Assembly (NCBI GenBank): GCA_045542595.1
Contig: JAZQLI010000030.1
Coordinates: 1-64,000, forward strand
DNA from: Scatosoma sp045542595
GTDB taxonomy: Bacteria; Bacillota; Clostridia; Christensenellales; Borkfalkiaceae
Direction: 5' to 3'
Length of the DNA stretch: 64,000 nucleotides
Below, piece by piece: positions 50,168 to 58,025 of the stretch (position 1 is its first letter; the number at the start of each line of letters is the position of its first letter). The notes under the pieces are model-generated. The model saw only the letters and a program-made list of their open reading frames with translations. It did not search any database and was not told where the DNA came from. A program made the position numbers and the translations under genes.

Positions 50168-51316
50168 ATGCGAGAGATTTCTTTAATCGGTTCTACCGGC
50201 TCTATCGGGGTGCAAACGTGTAACGTAGTGCGTAATCATCCCGATAAATTCGTCATAAAAAGCTTGGTTGCAAACTCGTCCAGTGAAACCTTTTTAAAAC
50301 AGGTGTGGGAATTCAAGCCGCAATACGCGGCGCTTGCGGACGAAACGGCAGGCAAGCAAATAGCCGATAAAATGCCCCAAGGAGTACGTTTTGCGTACGG
50401 TAAGCAGGCGGCGGAAGACGGCGTATGCTACGGCGATACCGCCGTGGTGGCGGCAACGGGCTTTGCAGGACTTCGATATTCCTTGCGCGCTATTGCGGAG
50501 AAAAAACGTTTGGCACTCGCCAATAAAGAAACGCTCGTTTGCGGCGGCGAGTTGGTTATGCGCAACGTACAAGGGGCAGGTATCGATTTAATGCCTATCG
50601 ACAGCGAACATTCCGCGCTTTGGCAGGCGTTGCATTTCCGTTTAGACGCCCCCTTTAAACGCTTGATTATCACGGCAAGCGGCGGACCGTTTTACGGGTA
50701 TACGAAAGAACAACTTTGCGCGGTTACGCCTGCTTCGGCACTCAAGCACCCCACTTGGAAAATGGGTGCAAAAATCACGATTGATAGCGCTACGCTACTC
50801 AATAAAGGGTTTGAAGTAATTGAAGCGAAATGGCTGTATAATACCACGCTCGATAAAATTCATACTATCGTGCAACCCGAGAGTATCATTCATTCGTTGG
50901 TGGAATTTGAAGACAACGGCATCTTGGCGCAAATGAGTTATCCCACGATGGAATTGCCCATTCAGTTAGCACTCACTTATCCCGAGCGGTTGGCTTGCGA
51001 CTTACACCCTATGGATTTTGAAACGCTCGGTTCGATACGGTTTTTGCCCTTGCGCCGCGCAGATTTCCCTTGTTACGATTTGGCGCTTACGTCTGCGGAA
51101 ATGGGGGATAATTACTCCTGCGCGTTAAACGGAGCGGGGGAAGTGGCGGTACACGCCTTTTTGGCAGGAAAAATTCCTTTCCTTGCGATGGCGGATACCA
51201 TTCGTTACGCGTTACAAAAGACGGAGCGCATCACGCCCGATAGCTACGGCGTATTGTGCGAAACGGACGAAAGAGCGAGAGCGCTTGCTCGCGAATATAT
51301 CGCAAAACAGGCGTAA
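50168..51316 (+). CDS. dxr: 1-deoxy-D-xylulose 5-phosphate reductoisomerase
   Basis: A 382-aa NADPH enzyme of the MEP isoprenoid pathway, forming MEP from DXP. Rossmann motif GSTGSIGVQT, the ANKETLVCGG block, metal-binding PIDSEHSALWQ, and ITASGGPF. AAAGGAG precedes the ATG. Supplies isoprenoid precursors for UppS in the same cluster. Confidence 0.97.
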   Translation: MREISLIGSTGSIGVQTCNVVRNHPDKFVIKSLVANSSSETFLKQVWEFKPQYAALADETAGKQIADKMPQGVRFAYGKQAAEDGVCYGDTAVVAATGFAGLRYSLRAIAEKKRLALANKETLVCGGELVMRNVQGAGIDLMPIDSEHSALWQALHFRLDAPFKRLIITASGGPFYGYTKEQLCAVTPASALKHPTWKMGAKITIDSATLLNKGFEVIEAKWLYNTTLDKIHTIVQPESIIHSLVEFEDNGILAQMSYPTMELPIQLALTYPERLACDLHPMDFETLGSIRFLPLRRADFPCYDLALTSAEMGDNYSCALNGAGEVAVHAFLAGKIPFLAMADTIRYALQKTERITPDSYGVLCETDERARALAREYIAKQA

Positions 51317-51349
51317 CGCAAGCGAAAAATTAAATTTAGGGGAAGAAAA

Positions 51350-52639
51350 TTGCAGTATTTTCATTTATTAACGTTTGATTTTGGGGCTTTTATGCAAAGC
51401 ATAGGCAGCGTACTGCTTGCTGTTGCGGTTTTGCTTGTTATGGTAACCGTTCACGAATGGGGACATTATATCGCAGGGAAAGCTTTGGGTTTTAAAATCA
51501 ACGAATTCTCGGTAGGGTTCGGTCCTGCCGTTTTTAAACGGCGCAGTAAAAAAACAGGCGAACTGTTTGCACTCCGTATCATTCCGCTTGGCGGCTATTG
51601 CGCATTCGACGGCGAAGACGAAATAGACGAAGAAGCGCAAGCGCAATCAACGGACCAAGAACAAGCCCAGCCTTTTGAAGAGCTGGAAACGGAGCAAAAA
51701 GCAAACCAAGAAAATCAAGAAAACCAAGAAACGGAAGAAAACAAAGTAACCGAAACAACCGAACAAACCCCTGCCAAGGACGACTATCCCGAGCCCAAGG
51801 GCGTGCGCTTTAACGACCAAGCGCCTTGGAAACGGATTATCGTTTTGATAGCCGGCGCTACTATGAACTATCTTTTGGCACTTGCATTACTCTTTGTTAT
51901 GTTCGGTACGTTTGGCAGAATTCACTCGTTTATCGGCTACACGGAAGAAACGTTGCCGCCCGTAACCAACGCCGAAACGCTTTGCGCGCAGGATATCGTG
52001 CTTTCGGTAGACGGGCAGGATATTTATCTCGCTACCGATTACGTGGATATTTTATCGGGCAAAAATAAGGGCGACGCGGTTACGGTGGAAATTTTGCGCC
52101 GCGACGAAAATAAAGTGTGGCAGGAAAAGACGCTGACGGTAATTTTGCAAACCGATTGCCGCTTTAAAAGTATGACGGAAACGGGGAACGTATTACTGGC
52201 TTTGGGGTTGGATAATACCAAATACGCCTTTTCGTCCGTTACTATGAAAACAGGCTTTTGGGAAACGATAGGCTCGGCGTTTGTGTACTCGGGAAAAATC
52301 GGCGGTTCGGTGTTGCGTTCTTTAGGCGAACTCATCACAGGCAGACTTTCAATAAACGCTATGGGCGGGCCGGTTACTACTATTAAGCTGACTTCGGAAA
52401 TCGCGGCGGCAGGAGTACTGCCTTTCTTGAATATTGCCGCGTTTATCGGTGTCAACCTTGCCGTGTTCAATTTGTTGCCCATTCCCGCACTCGACGGGTG
52501 CAAGGTTATCTTTTGCATTATCGAATGGATTCGTAAAAAGCCCGTCAACCGTAAAGTGGAAGCGATTATCCATTTTGCCGGTATTATCGTGTTGTTTGGG
52601 TTTGCTATTTTAGTAGATTTATTACAACTGTTCACGTAA
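51350..52639 (+). CDS. rseP: Site-2 protease RseP-like, with acidic linker insertion
   Basis: A 429-aa intramembrane metalloprotease. HEWGH (HExxH) in TM1, a PDZ domain (about 200-285) and the LDG motif PALDGCKV in a later helix. An insertion of about 65 residues after the first helix pair (about 95-160) is rich in Glu/Gln (NQENQENQETEEN) and is unusual. The start is a TTG at 51350 with AGGGGAAG in front; an ATG 14 codons later is an alternative. Cleaves membrane proteins such as anti-sigma factors. Confidence 0.93.
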   Translation: MQYFHLLTFDFGAFMQSIGSVLLAVAVLLVMVTVHEWGHYIAGKALGFKINEFSVGFGPAVFKRRSKKTGELFALRIIPLGGYCAFDGEDEIDEEAQAQSTDQEQAQPFEELETEQKANQENQENQETEENKVTETTEQTPAKDDYPEPKGVRFNDQAPWKRIIVLIAGATMNYLLALALLFVMFGTFGRIHSFIGYTEETLPPVTNAETLCAQDIVLSVDGQDIYLATDYVDILSGKNKGDAVTVEILRRDENKVWQEKTLTVILQTDCRFKSMTETGNVLLALGLDNTKYAFSSVTMKTGFWETIGSAFVYSGKIGGSVLRSLGELITGRLSINAMGGPVTTIKLTSEIAAAGVLPFLNIAAFIGVNLAVFNLLPIPALDGCKVIFCIIEWIRKKPVNRKVEAIIHFAGIIVLFGFAILVDLLQLFT

Positions 52640-52658
52640 AAAGCTTTATATACTTCGC

Positions 52659-53001
52659 AATACTGCGTCGCGCTTACGTTTTGTTTTGGTCGTGTACGTG
52701 TATGTACACTCCCTGCAACAAAGCCGCACGCTCCTTGTCTTGCTCGTATCTAAACCTTTTTACTTCGGTTGATGTAAGTGGGTGGTACAACGCGCAACGC
52801 AATACTGCGTCGCGCTTACGTTTTGTTTTGGTCGTGTACGTGTATGTACACTTCCTGTAACAAAGCCTCACGCTCCTTGTCTTGCTCGTATCTAAACCTT
52901 TTTACTTCGGTTGATGTAAGTGGGTGGTACAACACGCAACGCAATACGTCGTCGTTCTCCTTGTCTTGCTCGTATCTAAACCGTTTTACTTCGGTTACGC
53001 G
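52659..53001. repeat. Tandem repeat array 1 (2 x 142 bp plus truncated third copy)
   Basis: Copies at 52659-52800 and 52801-52942 differ at only a few bases. A third (52943-53001) retains the start (AATAC) and the CTCCTTGTCTTGCTCG block but lacks the central section with the GTGTAC...GTACAC palindrome. It fills the rseP-ylxM gap. It shares core words and layout with the array at 54858. No ORF is credible in it. Confidence 0.9.
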
Positions 53002-53041
53002 TCATTTGAGCGATACGATAAAAAAATCCAAAAAAAATTTC

Positions 53042-53069
53042 AACTGTCAAGTATTTTTGCTTGACAGTT
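53042..53069 (+). terminator. Hairpin before ylxM, possible rseP terminator
   Basis: AACTGTCAAG/CTTGACAGTT stem; its right arm contains the -35 of the ylxM promoter. Confidence 0.5.
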
Positions 53070-53089
53070 ACATTTTTATAGAGTATAAT
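53061..53089 (+). promoter_or_regulatory. ylxM-ffh promoter
   Basis: Consensus TTGACA, a 17-bp spacer and TATAAT. Confidence 0.88.
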
Positions 53090-53117
53090 AGACAGGCAAA
53101 ACGAAGGAGAAGCACCA

Positions 53118-53510
53118 ATGAAAGACGACGTACGTTTTCTTCAACTTTGGGATATGTATTCGCCCGTGTTGACGGCTACGCAACGGGAAATTACCGATTT
53201 GTATTTCAATTACGACCTTTCGTTGGGCGAGATAGCCGAACAAAAAGGCGTGTCCAGACAAAGCGTGTCCGATTGTTTGCAAAAATGCCGTAAACAGCTG
53301 GAAAAATACGAAGAAAAACTTGGTTTTTTAAACATACTTTCGGATGTCTCGCGGGAATATTCGGCGTATATGACGGAAACGCAACGTTGGATAGTCGAAA
53401 CGCGTAAACAATATCCGCAAATGCAAGTAGCTTTAGACGGTTTACAGTCGCGCTTGAAAGGCGTACACGACGAATTCGGGGTGGAAACCGTGGATTTAGA
53501 CGAAGAATAA
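53118..53510 (+). CDS. ylxM: YlxM-type helix-turn-helix protein (UPF0122)
   Basis: A 130-aa protein. The sigma-70 region 4-like HTH (LTATQREITDLYFNYDLSLG, then EIAEQKGVSRQSVSDCLQKC) is followed by a helical C-terminus. YlxM is encoded before ffh in most Firmicutes and modulates the signal recognition particle. AAGGAG precedes the ATG; ffh starts 10 bp later. Confidence 0.92.
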   Translation: MKDDVRFLQLWDMYSPVLTATQREITDLYFNYDLSLGEIAEQKGVSRQSVSDCLQKCRKQLEKYEEKLGFLNILSDVSREYSAYMTETQRWIVETRKQYPQMQVALDGLQSRLKGVHDEFGVETVDLDEE

Positions 53511-53520
53511 GGAGTTTTCG

Positions 53521-54840
53521 ATGGCGTTATTCGGTTCTTTATCGGAAAGACTTAATCATATATTTTCCAAACTCACCAAAAGGGGTAAGTTGACGGAGTT
53601 AGAAATCCGCACGGCGATGCGCGAAGTACGCGTGGCGCTTTTGGAAGCGGACGTCAATTTGCGCGTGGCGAAACAGTTTATTGCGGAAGTATCTGAAAAA
53701 GCGGTAGGACAGGAAATTTTATCTTCCTTAAACCCTGCGCAACAGGTTATCAAAATCGTCAATGAAGAACTTATCGCGCTGATGGGTAGTAAAAACGCGA
53801 AGTTAGAAGTTTCTTCTAAGCTTCCCACCGTTATTATGATGTGCGGTTTGCAAGGCGCAGGCAAAACCACCCTTTGTGGAAAGCTTGCCCTGCACCTTAA
53901 AAAGCAAGGCAAAAAGCCGTTGCTTGTAGCAGGGGATATCTATCGTCCGGCGGCAATTACGCAGTTGAAAGTAGTAGGCGGCAACGCAGGGGTAGAAGTG
54001 TTTGAAAAGGGCACGCAAAATCCTGTAAAAACAGCGAAACAAGCTATCGAATATGCCCGTTCTATGAATTACGATACCGTAATTTTAGATACGGCAGGGC
54101 GTTTGCAAATCGACGATGCGTTGATGCAAGAGCTGGAAAATATCAAAAAAGAAGTAGACGTTACTGAAACGTTGCTCGTTGTCGACGCAATGACGGGGCA
54201 GGAAGCGGTAAACGTAGCGGAAACGTTCAATGCGCGTTTGGCGGTAACGGGTGTTATTCTTACCAAATTAGACGGCGATACGCGCGGCGGCGCTTGCCTT
54301 TCCATCAAAGCGGTTACGGGCAAACCCATTAAATTTATCGGCGTGGGTGAAAAACTTACCGATTTAGAGCCGTTTTATCCCGAGCGTATGGCTTCGAGAA
54401 TTTTGGGTATGGGCGACGTGCTGTCCCTTATTGAAAAAGCACAGCAAGCCATCACGGAAGACGACGCGAAGAAAATGCAAAAGAAAATGCTTGCAAATTC
54501 GTTCACCCTTTCCGATTATTTAGAACAGTTTGCAATGATGAAGAAAATGGGCGGCGCGCAAGCGATGCTTTCTATGCTCCCTGGGGCAAACAAATTAAAA
54601 GTGAACGAAGGGGACGTCGACGAAAAGCGGATCGAGCGCACAAAAGCGATTATTCTTTCTATGACGAAGCAAGAGCGCGACAATCCTACCATCATCGACA
54701 GCAAAAGGAAACGCCGTATAGCGGCAGGTTCGGGTACTTCCGTACAGGAAATCAACCAACTTTTAAAGCAGTTTGAACAAACGAAAATGTTGATGAAGCA
54801 GCTTAAGGGCGGTAAGGGTAAATTCCGTTTACCTTTTTAA
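53521..54840 (+). CDS. ffh: Signal recognition particle protein Ffh
   Basis: A 439-aa SRP54 GTPase. N domain, then the G domain (GLQGAGKTTLCGKLA, DTAGRLQID, TKLDGDTRGG), and the C-terminal M domain binding signal peptides and SRP RNA. The usual Met-rich tail is short, ending GKGKFRLPF. Cotranslational targeting to the membrane. Confidence 0.97.
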   Translation: MALFGSLSERLNHIFSKLTKRGKLTELEIRTAMREVRVALLEADVNLRVAKQFIAEVSEKAVGQEILSSLNPAQQVIKIVNEELIALMGSKNAKLEVSSKLPTVIMMCGLQGAGKTTLCGKLALHLKKQGKKPLLVAGDIYRPAAITQLKVVGGNAGVEVFEKGTQNPVKTAKQAIEYARSMNYDTVILDTAGRLQIDDALMQELENIKKEVDVTETLLVVDAMTGQEAVNVAETFNARLAVTGVILTKLDGDTRGGACLSIKAVTGKPIKFIGVGEKLTDLEPFYPERMASRILGMGDVLSLIEKAQQAITEDDAKKMQKKMLANSFTLSDYLEQFAMMKKMGGAQAMLSMLPGANKLKVNEGDVDEKRIERTKAIILSMTKQERDNPTIIDSKRKRRIAAGSGTSVQEINQLLKQFEQTKMLMKQLKGGKGKFRLPF

Positions 54841-54857
54841 CGCGGATATACTTCGTT

Positions 54858-55090
54858 ATACTGCGTTGTTGCTCACTTGCATACTATCGGTATGCGCGTT
54901 CGCAACGCCTTGTCTAACTCGTATCTTCGCGTTAAAAATTCGATAAAACGAGTCGACTGTATACCGCGTTGTTGCTCACTTGCATACTATCGGTATGCGC
55001 GTTCGCAACGCCTTGTCTAACTCGTATCTACGCGTTAAAAATTCGCGAAAACAAGCAAAACGTATACCGTGTCTAACTTGTATCTACGCG
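54858..55090. repeat. Tandem repeat array 2 (2 x 103 bp plus truncated third copy)
   Basis: Copies start at 54858, 54961 and 55064. Each full copy holds a hairpin GCGTTG...GCATAC-TATCG-GTATGC...CAACGC, then CTTGTCTAACTCGTATCT and CGCGTTAAAAATTCG. The third copy lacks the hairpin. It occupies the ffh-rpsP gap and shares its core and design with array 1. Confidence 0.88.
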
Positions 55091-55173
55091 TTTGCAATAA
55101 TTTCATAAGTAACGCCGTAAAAGGGCGTAACATAAAAACAAAAAAATTTATATATACTTTGGAGGTATTTATT

Positions 55174-55464
55174 ATGGTTAAAATGAGACTTTTCAGAATG
55201 GGCGACAAGAAGAACCCTATCTACCGTGTGGTAGTTGTAGACAGCAGAAAGGCTGCAACGGGCGAATATATCGACTGTGTTGGTCATTATAGACCTACCT
55301 GCGACCCTGTTGAACTCACCATCAACGTAGAAAAGGCAAAAGACTGGCTTTCCAAGGGCGTTCAACCCACCGAAACGGTAAAGAGCTTGCTCATCAAAAC
55401 GGGTGCTATGGAAAAATCCGCAAAACTCAGCGCGTCCAAAACCAAAACCAAGAAAAAGGCGTAA
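55174..55464 (+). CDS. rpsP: 30S ribosomal protein bS16
   Basis: A 96-aa protein. VKMRLFRMGDKKNPIYRVVV and SRKAATGEYIDCVGHYRP are diagnostic. The start at 55174 has TTGGAGGT; codons upstream of it run into the repeat array. First of rpsP-khpA. Confidence 0.97.
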   Translation: MVKMRLFRMGDKKNPIYRVVVVDSRKAATGEYIDCVGHYRPTCDPVELTINVEKAKDWLSKGVQPTETVKSLLIKTGAMEKSAKLSASKTKTKKKA

Positions 55465-55487
55465 GCTTGGCGTAGGGGAGAAAAAGT

Positions 55488-55754
55488 ATGCTTGATTTAA
55501 TTAAGTACATCGTGGAACAGTTTGCCGAAGATAAGGAAAACGTAGAATACACGGTGAAAGAAAAAGACCGCGTTATCGAAGTTACCGTTGTGTTATCCCC
55601 TTCGGATATGGGCAAGGTAATCGGTAAACAAGGTAAAATTGCCAAAGCAATGCGTACTATCGTTCGCGCGGCAACGCCGTCGAGCAGTAAAAAATACGCC
55701 GTAGAAATCCGTGAACGCGGTGGCGACGTAGTGGATAGCGACGACGCGGAATAA
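55488..55754 (+). CDS. khpA: KH-domain RNA-binding protein
   Basis: An 88-aa single KH domain with the GxxG loop in VIGKQGKIAKAMRTIV. Orthologue of YlqC/KhpA, which binds RNA with KhpB and lies after rpsP in Firmicutes. Confidence 0.92.
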   Translation: MLDLIKYIVEQFAEDKENVEYTVKEKDRVIEVTVVLSPSDMGKVIGKQGKIAKAMRTIVRAATPSSSKKYAVEIRERGGDVVDSDDAE

Positions 55755-55779
55755 GTATTTTCGCAAGGTAACGCAATAA

Positions 55780-55808
55780 AAAGGCTTTCAAAGCGGAAGC
55801 CTTTTTTT
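55780..55808 (+). terminator. Terminator after khpA
   Basis: AAAGGCTT/AAGCCTTT stem followed by T. Confidence 0.85.
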
Positions 55809-55829
55809 GGCATTATTGTAAAAGGCGAC

Positions 55830-55847
55830 GGGCAGGTATGCGTGGAG
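55830..55847 (+). repeat. Dispersed 18-bp word (copy before rimM)
   Basis: GGGCAGGTATGCGTGGAG, reverse complement of the proC-terminator word with three differences; no second arm is seen here. Confidence 0.45.
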
Positions 55848-55876
55848 CTTAAAAAACCAAGCAAAAAGGAGTTATT

Positions 55877-56377
55877 ATGGAACGCTTGATTATTGCCGAA
55901 GTGTTAAAGCCGCAAGGCATACGCGGCGAACTGAAAATTAAAACCTTTACCGATTTCCCCGAAGACGTAAAAGCCTTTAAAACGGTGTATATAGATGGCG
56001 TGGCGTATAAAATTTTATCCTTTCGCGTAGGGACGGACGGCGCGGCTTATATCGGACTTCGCGGTATTCCCGATAGAAACGCAGCGGAATTATTCCGCGG
56101 CAAAAAGCTGGAAGGAGCGCGCGACGACGCACCGCCTTTGGAAGAAGGGCAATATTATATCGTAGATATGATAGGGCTTTCTTGTGAAACGGAAGCAGGC
56201 GAGTTTTTGGGTACGCTAACGGATATAGCCAACCTTTCTTCGGATATTTATACAATAGAAAAAGCAGGGAAGAAAACACTCTTCCCTGCCGTAAAAGGCG
56301 TTGTAAAAAAGGTGGATATCCCAAACAAAAAACTTATCGTGGATAAAGCCGTTTTCGACCAAATCGCCGTAGATTAA
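55877..56377 (+). CDS. rimM: 16S rRNA processing protein RimM
   Basis: A 166-aa protein. VLKPQGIRGELKIKTFTD starts the RimM domain and a PRC-barrel follows (YYIVDMIGLSCETEAG...LFPAVKGVVKKVDI). It assists 30S head maturation and binds uS19. Its stop overlaps the convergent thiT stop by 4 bp; trmD is not next to it. Confidence 0.95.
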   Translation: MERLIIAEVLKPQGIRGELKIKTFTDFPEDVKAFKTVYIDGVAYKILSFRVGTDGAAYIGLRGIPDRNAAELFRGKKLEGARDDAPPLEEGQYYIVDMIGLSCETEAGEFLGTLTDIANLSSDIYTIEKAGKKTLFPAVKGVVKKVDIPNKKLIVDKAVFDQIAVD

Positions 56378-57078
56378 CTTTCCTTTTTTACCTTCATCAA
56401 TTTAGCAAGCGTATCGAAAACTCCCGTTTTAGCGAGCGTTATCAACACCAAAAGGGCGATAATGCAATCGGCAGGGATATAGATACATTGATAGATGAAC
56501 GAGTAGATAAACGCATTCGCGGTAGCCCACGCGGGGAATTCTACCCAAACGGCGTTTTGTTCAAAGAAAATCATTCCCGAAAGCAAGTGCGAGAGAAAGC
56601 GTAAAGCGAACACGCATACGCAACCCAAAACAAGGGGTAAAATTCCGCGTTCTTTGCGGTGCATTTTACCGAATAATCCCATCGCGCCGACGCTTGCGAA
56701 TGCGAGTAAGTAATCGAAAACGAAGGTGGCAGGTGTGAGAATATACGGGTCTTCAATGAAATTCAAAAGTCCGTGGATAAGCCCTACCAACAATCCGTCG
56801 GCAACGCCGTAAAAATAGGCGTAGATAAGGATAGGCACAAACGAAGCGATGGTTATCGAGCCGCCGCTTTCTACGGGGCTAAATTTGAGAACGGCGAGCG
56901 TAAACGACATAGCCACGCAAACGCCTGCAAACGCAACCCGCTTCGAATCGTATTGCTTTTTCCGCAAAAAACCGATAAGGGCAATTACGCCCAGCAAGAC
57001 GAGTACCGAGCCTACGGAAATCCATTTAACGATTTCGGTAGCTTCTTCGCTCACTTCTAAAAGGGAATAGAGAAACAT
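56374..57078 (-). CDS. thiT: Thiamine ECF transporter substrate-binding component
   Basis: A 234-aa membrane protein with six or seven TM helices. SPVESGGSITIASFVPIL, cited as PVESGGSITIASFVPI, and YFYGVADGLLVGLIHGLLNF are typical of ThiT. It binds thiamine for the shared ECF ATPase module. The start at 57078 has AAAAGGAG and lies downstream of a TPP riboswitch and its terminator; a longer frame would run through the terminator. Confidence 0.94.
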   Translation of the reverse strand: MFLYSLLEVSEEATEIVKWISVGSVLVLLGVIALIGFLRKKQYDSKRVAFAGVCVAMSFTLAVLKFSPVESGGSITIASFVPILIYAYFYGVADGLLVGLIHGLLNFIEDPYILTPATFVFDYLLAFASVGAMGLFGKMHRKERGILPLVLGCVCVFALRFLSHLLSGMIFFEQNAVWVEFPAWATANAFIYSFIYQCIYIPADCIIALLVLITLAKTGVFDTLAKLMKVKKES

Positions 57079-57111
57079 AAAAACACTCCTTTTCCGCCGT
57101 ATGCGTTTTCC

Positions 57112-57143
57112 AAAAAGAAAACACCCGAAAACACGTCGGGTGT
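57112..57143 (-). terminator. Riboswitch-controlled terminator of thiT
   Basis: ACACCCGA/TCGGGTGT stem (57121-57128 with 57136-57143) followed by TTTTCTTTTT on the minus strand, between aptamer and start codon. Confidence 0.85.
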
Positions 57144-57188
57144 ACAATACAGCTTGGAGACACGGCGTAAAAACGCGTGTAAAACAAA

Positions 57189-57265
57189 CGTCAATCTCTC
57201 GCTCAAGTATTACCTTGCCGATTCGAATGGTATAATCTCAGCCTTTGTTCAAAGCACCCACGACG
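57189..57265 (-). promoter_or_regulatory. TPP riboswitch
   Basis: Minus-strand RNA contains GGGTGC, GGCTGAGATTATACC, GAATCGGCAAGGTAATACTT and GAGCGAGAGA, matching the order of the THI element (CUGAGA...ACC, GAAnCnG...UAAUnC, GCGnAGnGA). TPP binding would favour the downstream terminator and shut off thiT. Confidence 0.88.
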
Positions 57266-57287
57266 GATATTTTATTTTAGTATTTTT

Positions 57288-57316
57288 ATTATAATACAAT
57301 TACAAACGTAAGTCAA
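57288..57316 (-). promoter_or_regulatory. thiT promoter
   Basis: TTGACT, a 17-bp spacer and TATAAT on the minus strand. The palindromic TATTATAATA could also serve the divergent yfbR. Confidence 0.8.
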
Positions 57317-57339
57317 GCAAATAAAGGAGAAAAAAATAT

Positions 57340-57924
57340 ATGCGGCACGATTTTTACGCGTATTTGGACAGAATGAAATACATCAAGCGTTGGCAACTGA
57401 TGCGCTCCGTTCGCGAAGAGAATATTATGGAACATTCGCAATCGGTTACGGTGCTTGCACACGCACTCGTTACTATTCATAACGAAGTTTACGGCGGCAG
57501 TGCAGACGTATTAAAAACGGTACTGTACGCGGTGTATCACGAAACCAGCGAAGTAATGACGGGCGATTTACCAACGCCTATTAAATATTACAATCAAAAC
57601 ATTCACGGCGCGTATAAACAGTTAGAACAGAGTGCTTGTCAAAAAATGGTCAAGTCGTTGCCGACGGAAATGCAAAGTGCGCTTGCGCCCTACGTTTTGC
57701 CCGACGAAGACAGCGTGGAATACCGCCTTGTGAAAGCGGCGGATAGGCTTTCGGCGTATATCAAATGCTTGGAAGAACTGCGTAGCGGCAATAAAGAATT
57801 TTCCAAGGCGAAACAGAGTATTGAAAAGGATTTACGTTCGCGTAAAATGCCCGAAATAGACTATTTCTTTGAAAATTTTATCCAATCGTTCGAACTTACG
57901 TTAGACGAGTTGGAAACGTTGTAA
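57340..57924 (+). CDS. HD-domain 5'-deoxynucleotidase, YfbR-like
   Basis: A 194-aa HD phosphohydrolase. RSVREENIMEHSQSV and YHETSEVMTGDLPTPIKY are YfbR signatures giving the H...HD...D metal site. It removes phosphate from deoxynucleoside monophosphates, linked to nucleotide balance. AAAGGAG precedes the ATG. Confidence 0.9.
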   Translation: MRHDFYAYLDRMKYIKRWQLMRSVREENIMEHSQSVTVLAHALVTIHNEVYGGSADVLKTVLYAVYHETSEVMTGDLPTPIKYYNQNIHGAYKQLEQSACQKMVKSLPTEMQSALAPYVLPDEDSVEYRLVKAADRLSAYIKCLEELRSGNKEFSKAKQSIEKDLRSRKMPEIDYFFENFIQSFELTLDELETL

Positions 57925-57960
57925 TCTTTTTCACAAAACTTTCAATAATTTTTAATTTTC

Positions 57961-57990
57961 TTAACGAAAATACGCACTATACTATATAAT
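57961..57990 (+). promoter_or_regulatory. Promoter of the HtrA-like lipoprotein gene
   Basis: TTAACG, an 18-bp spacer and TATAAT. Confidence 0.65.
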
Positions 57991-58025
57991 AGATAAAAAA
58001 GAATTACCTTAAAAGGGGTTTCCTT

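Noticed and set aside
52778..53293. 171-codon plus-strand frame crossing repeat array 1 into ylxM
   Set aside because: It runs through tandem repeats and a promoter and overlaps ylxM out of frame.
52659..55090. Repeat arrays as CRISPR
   Set aside because: Units of 142 and 103 bp are contiguous with no unique spacers and no cas genes nearby.
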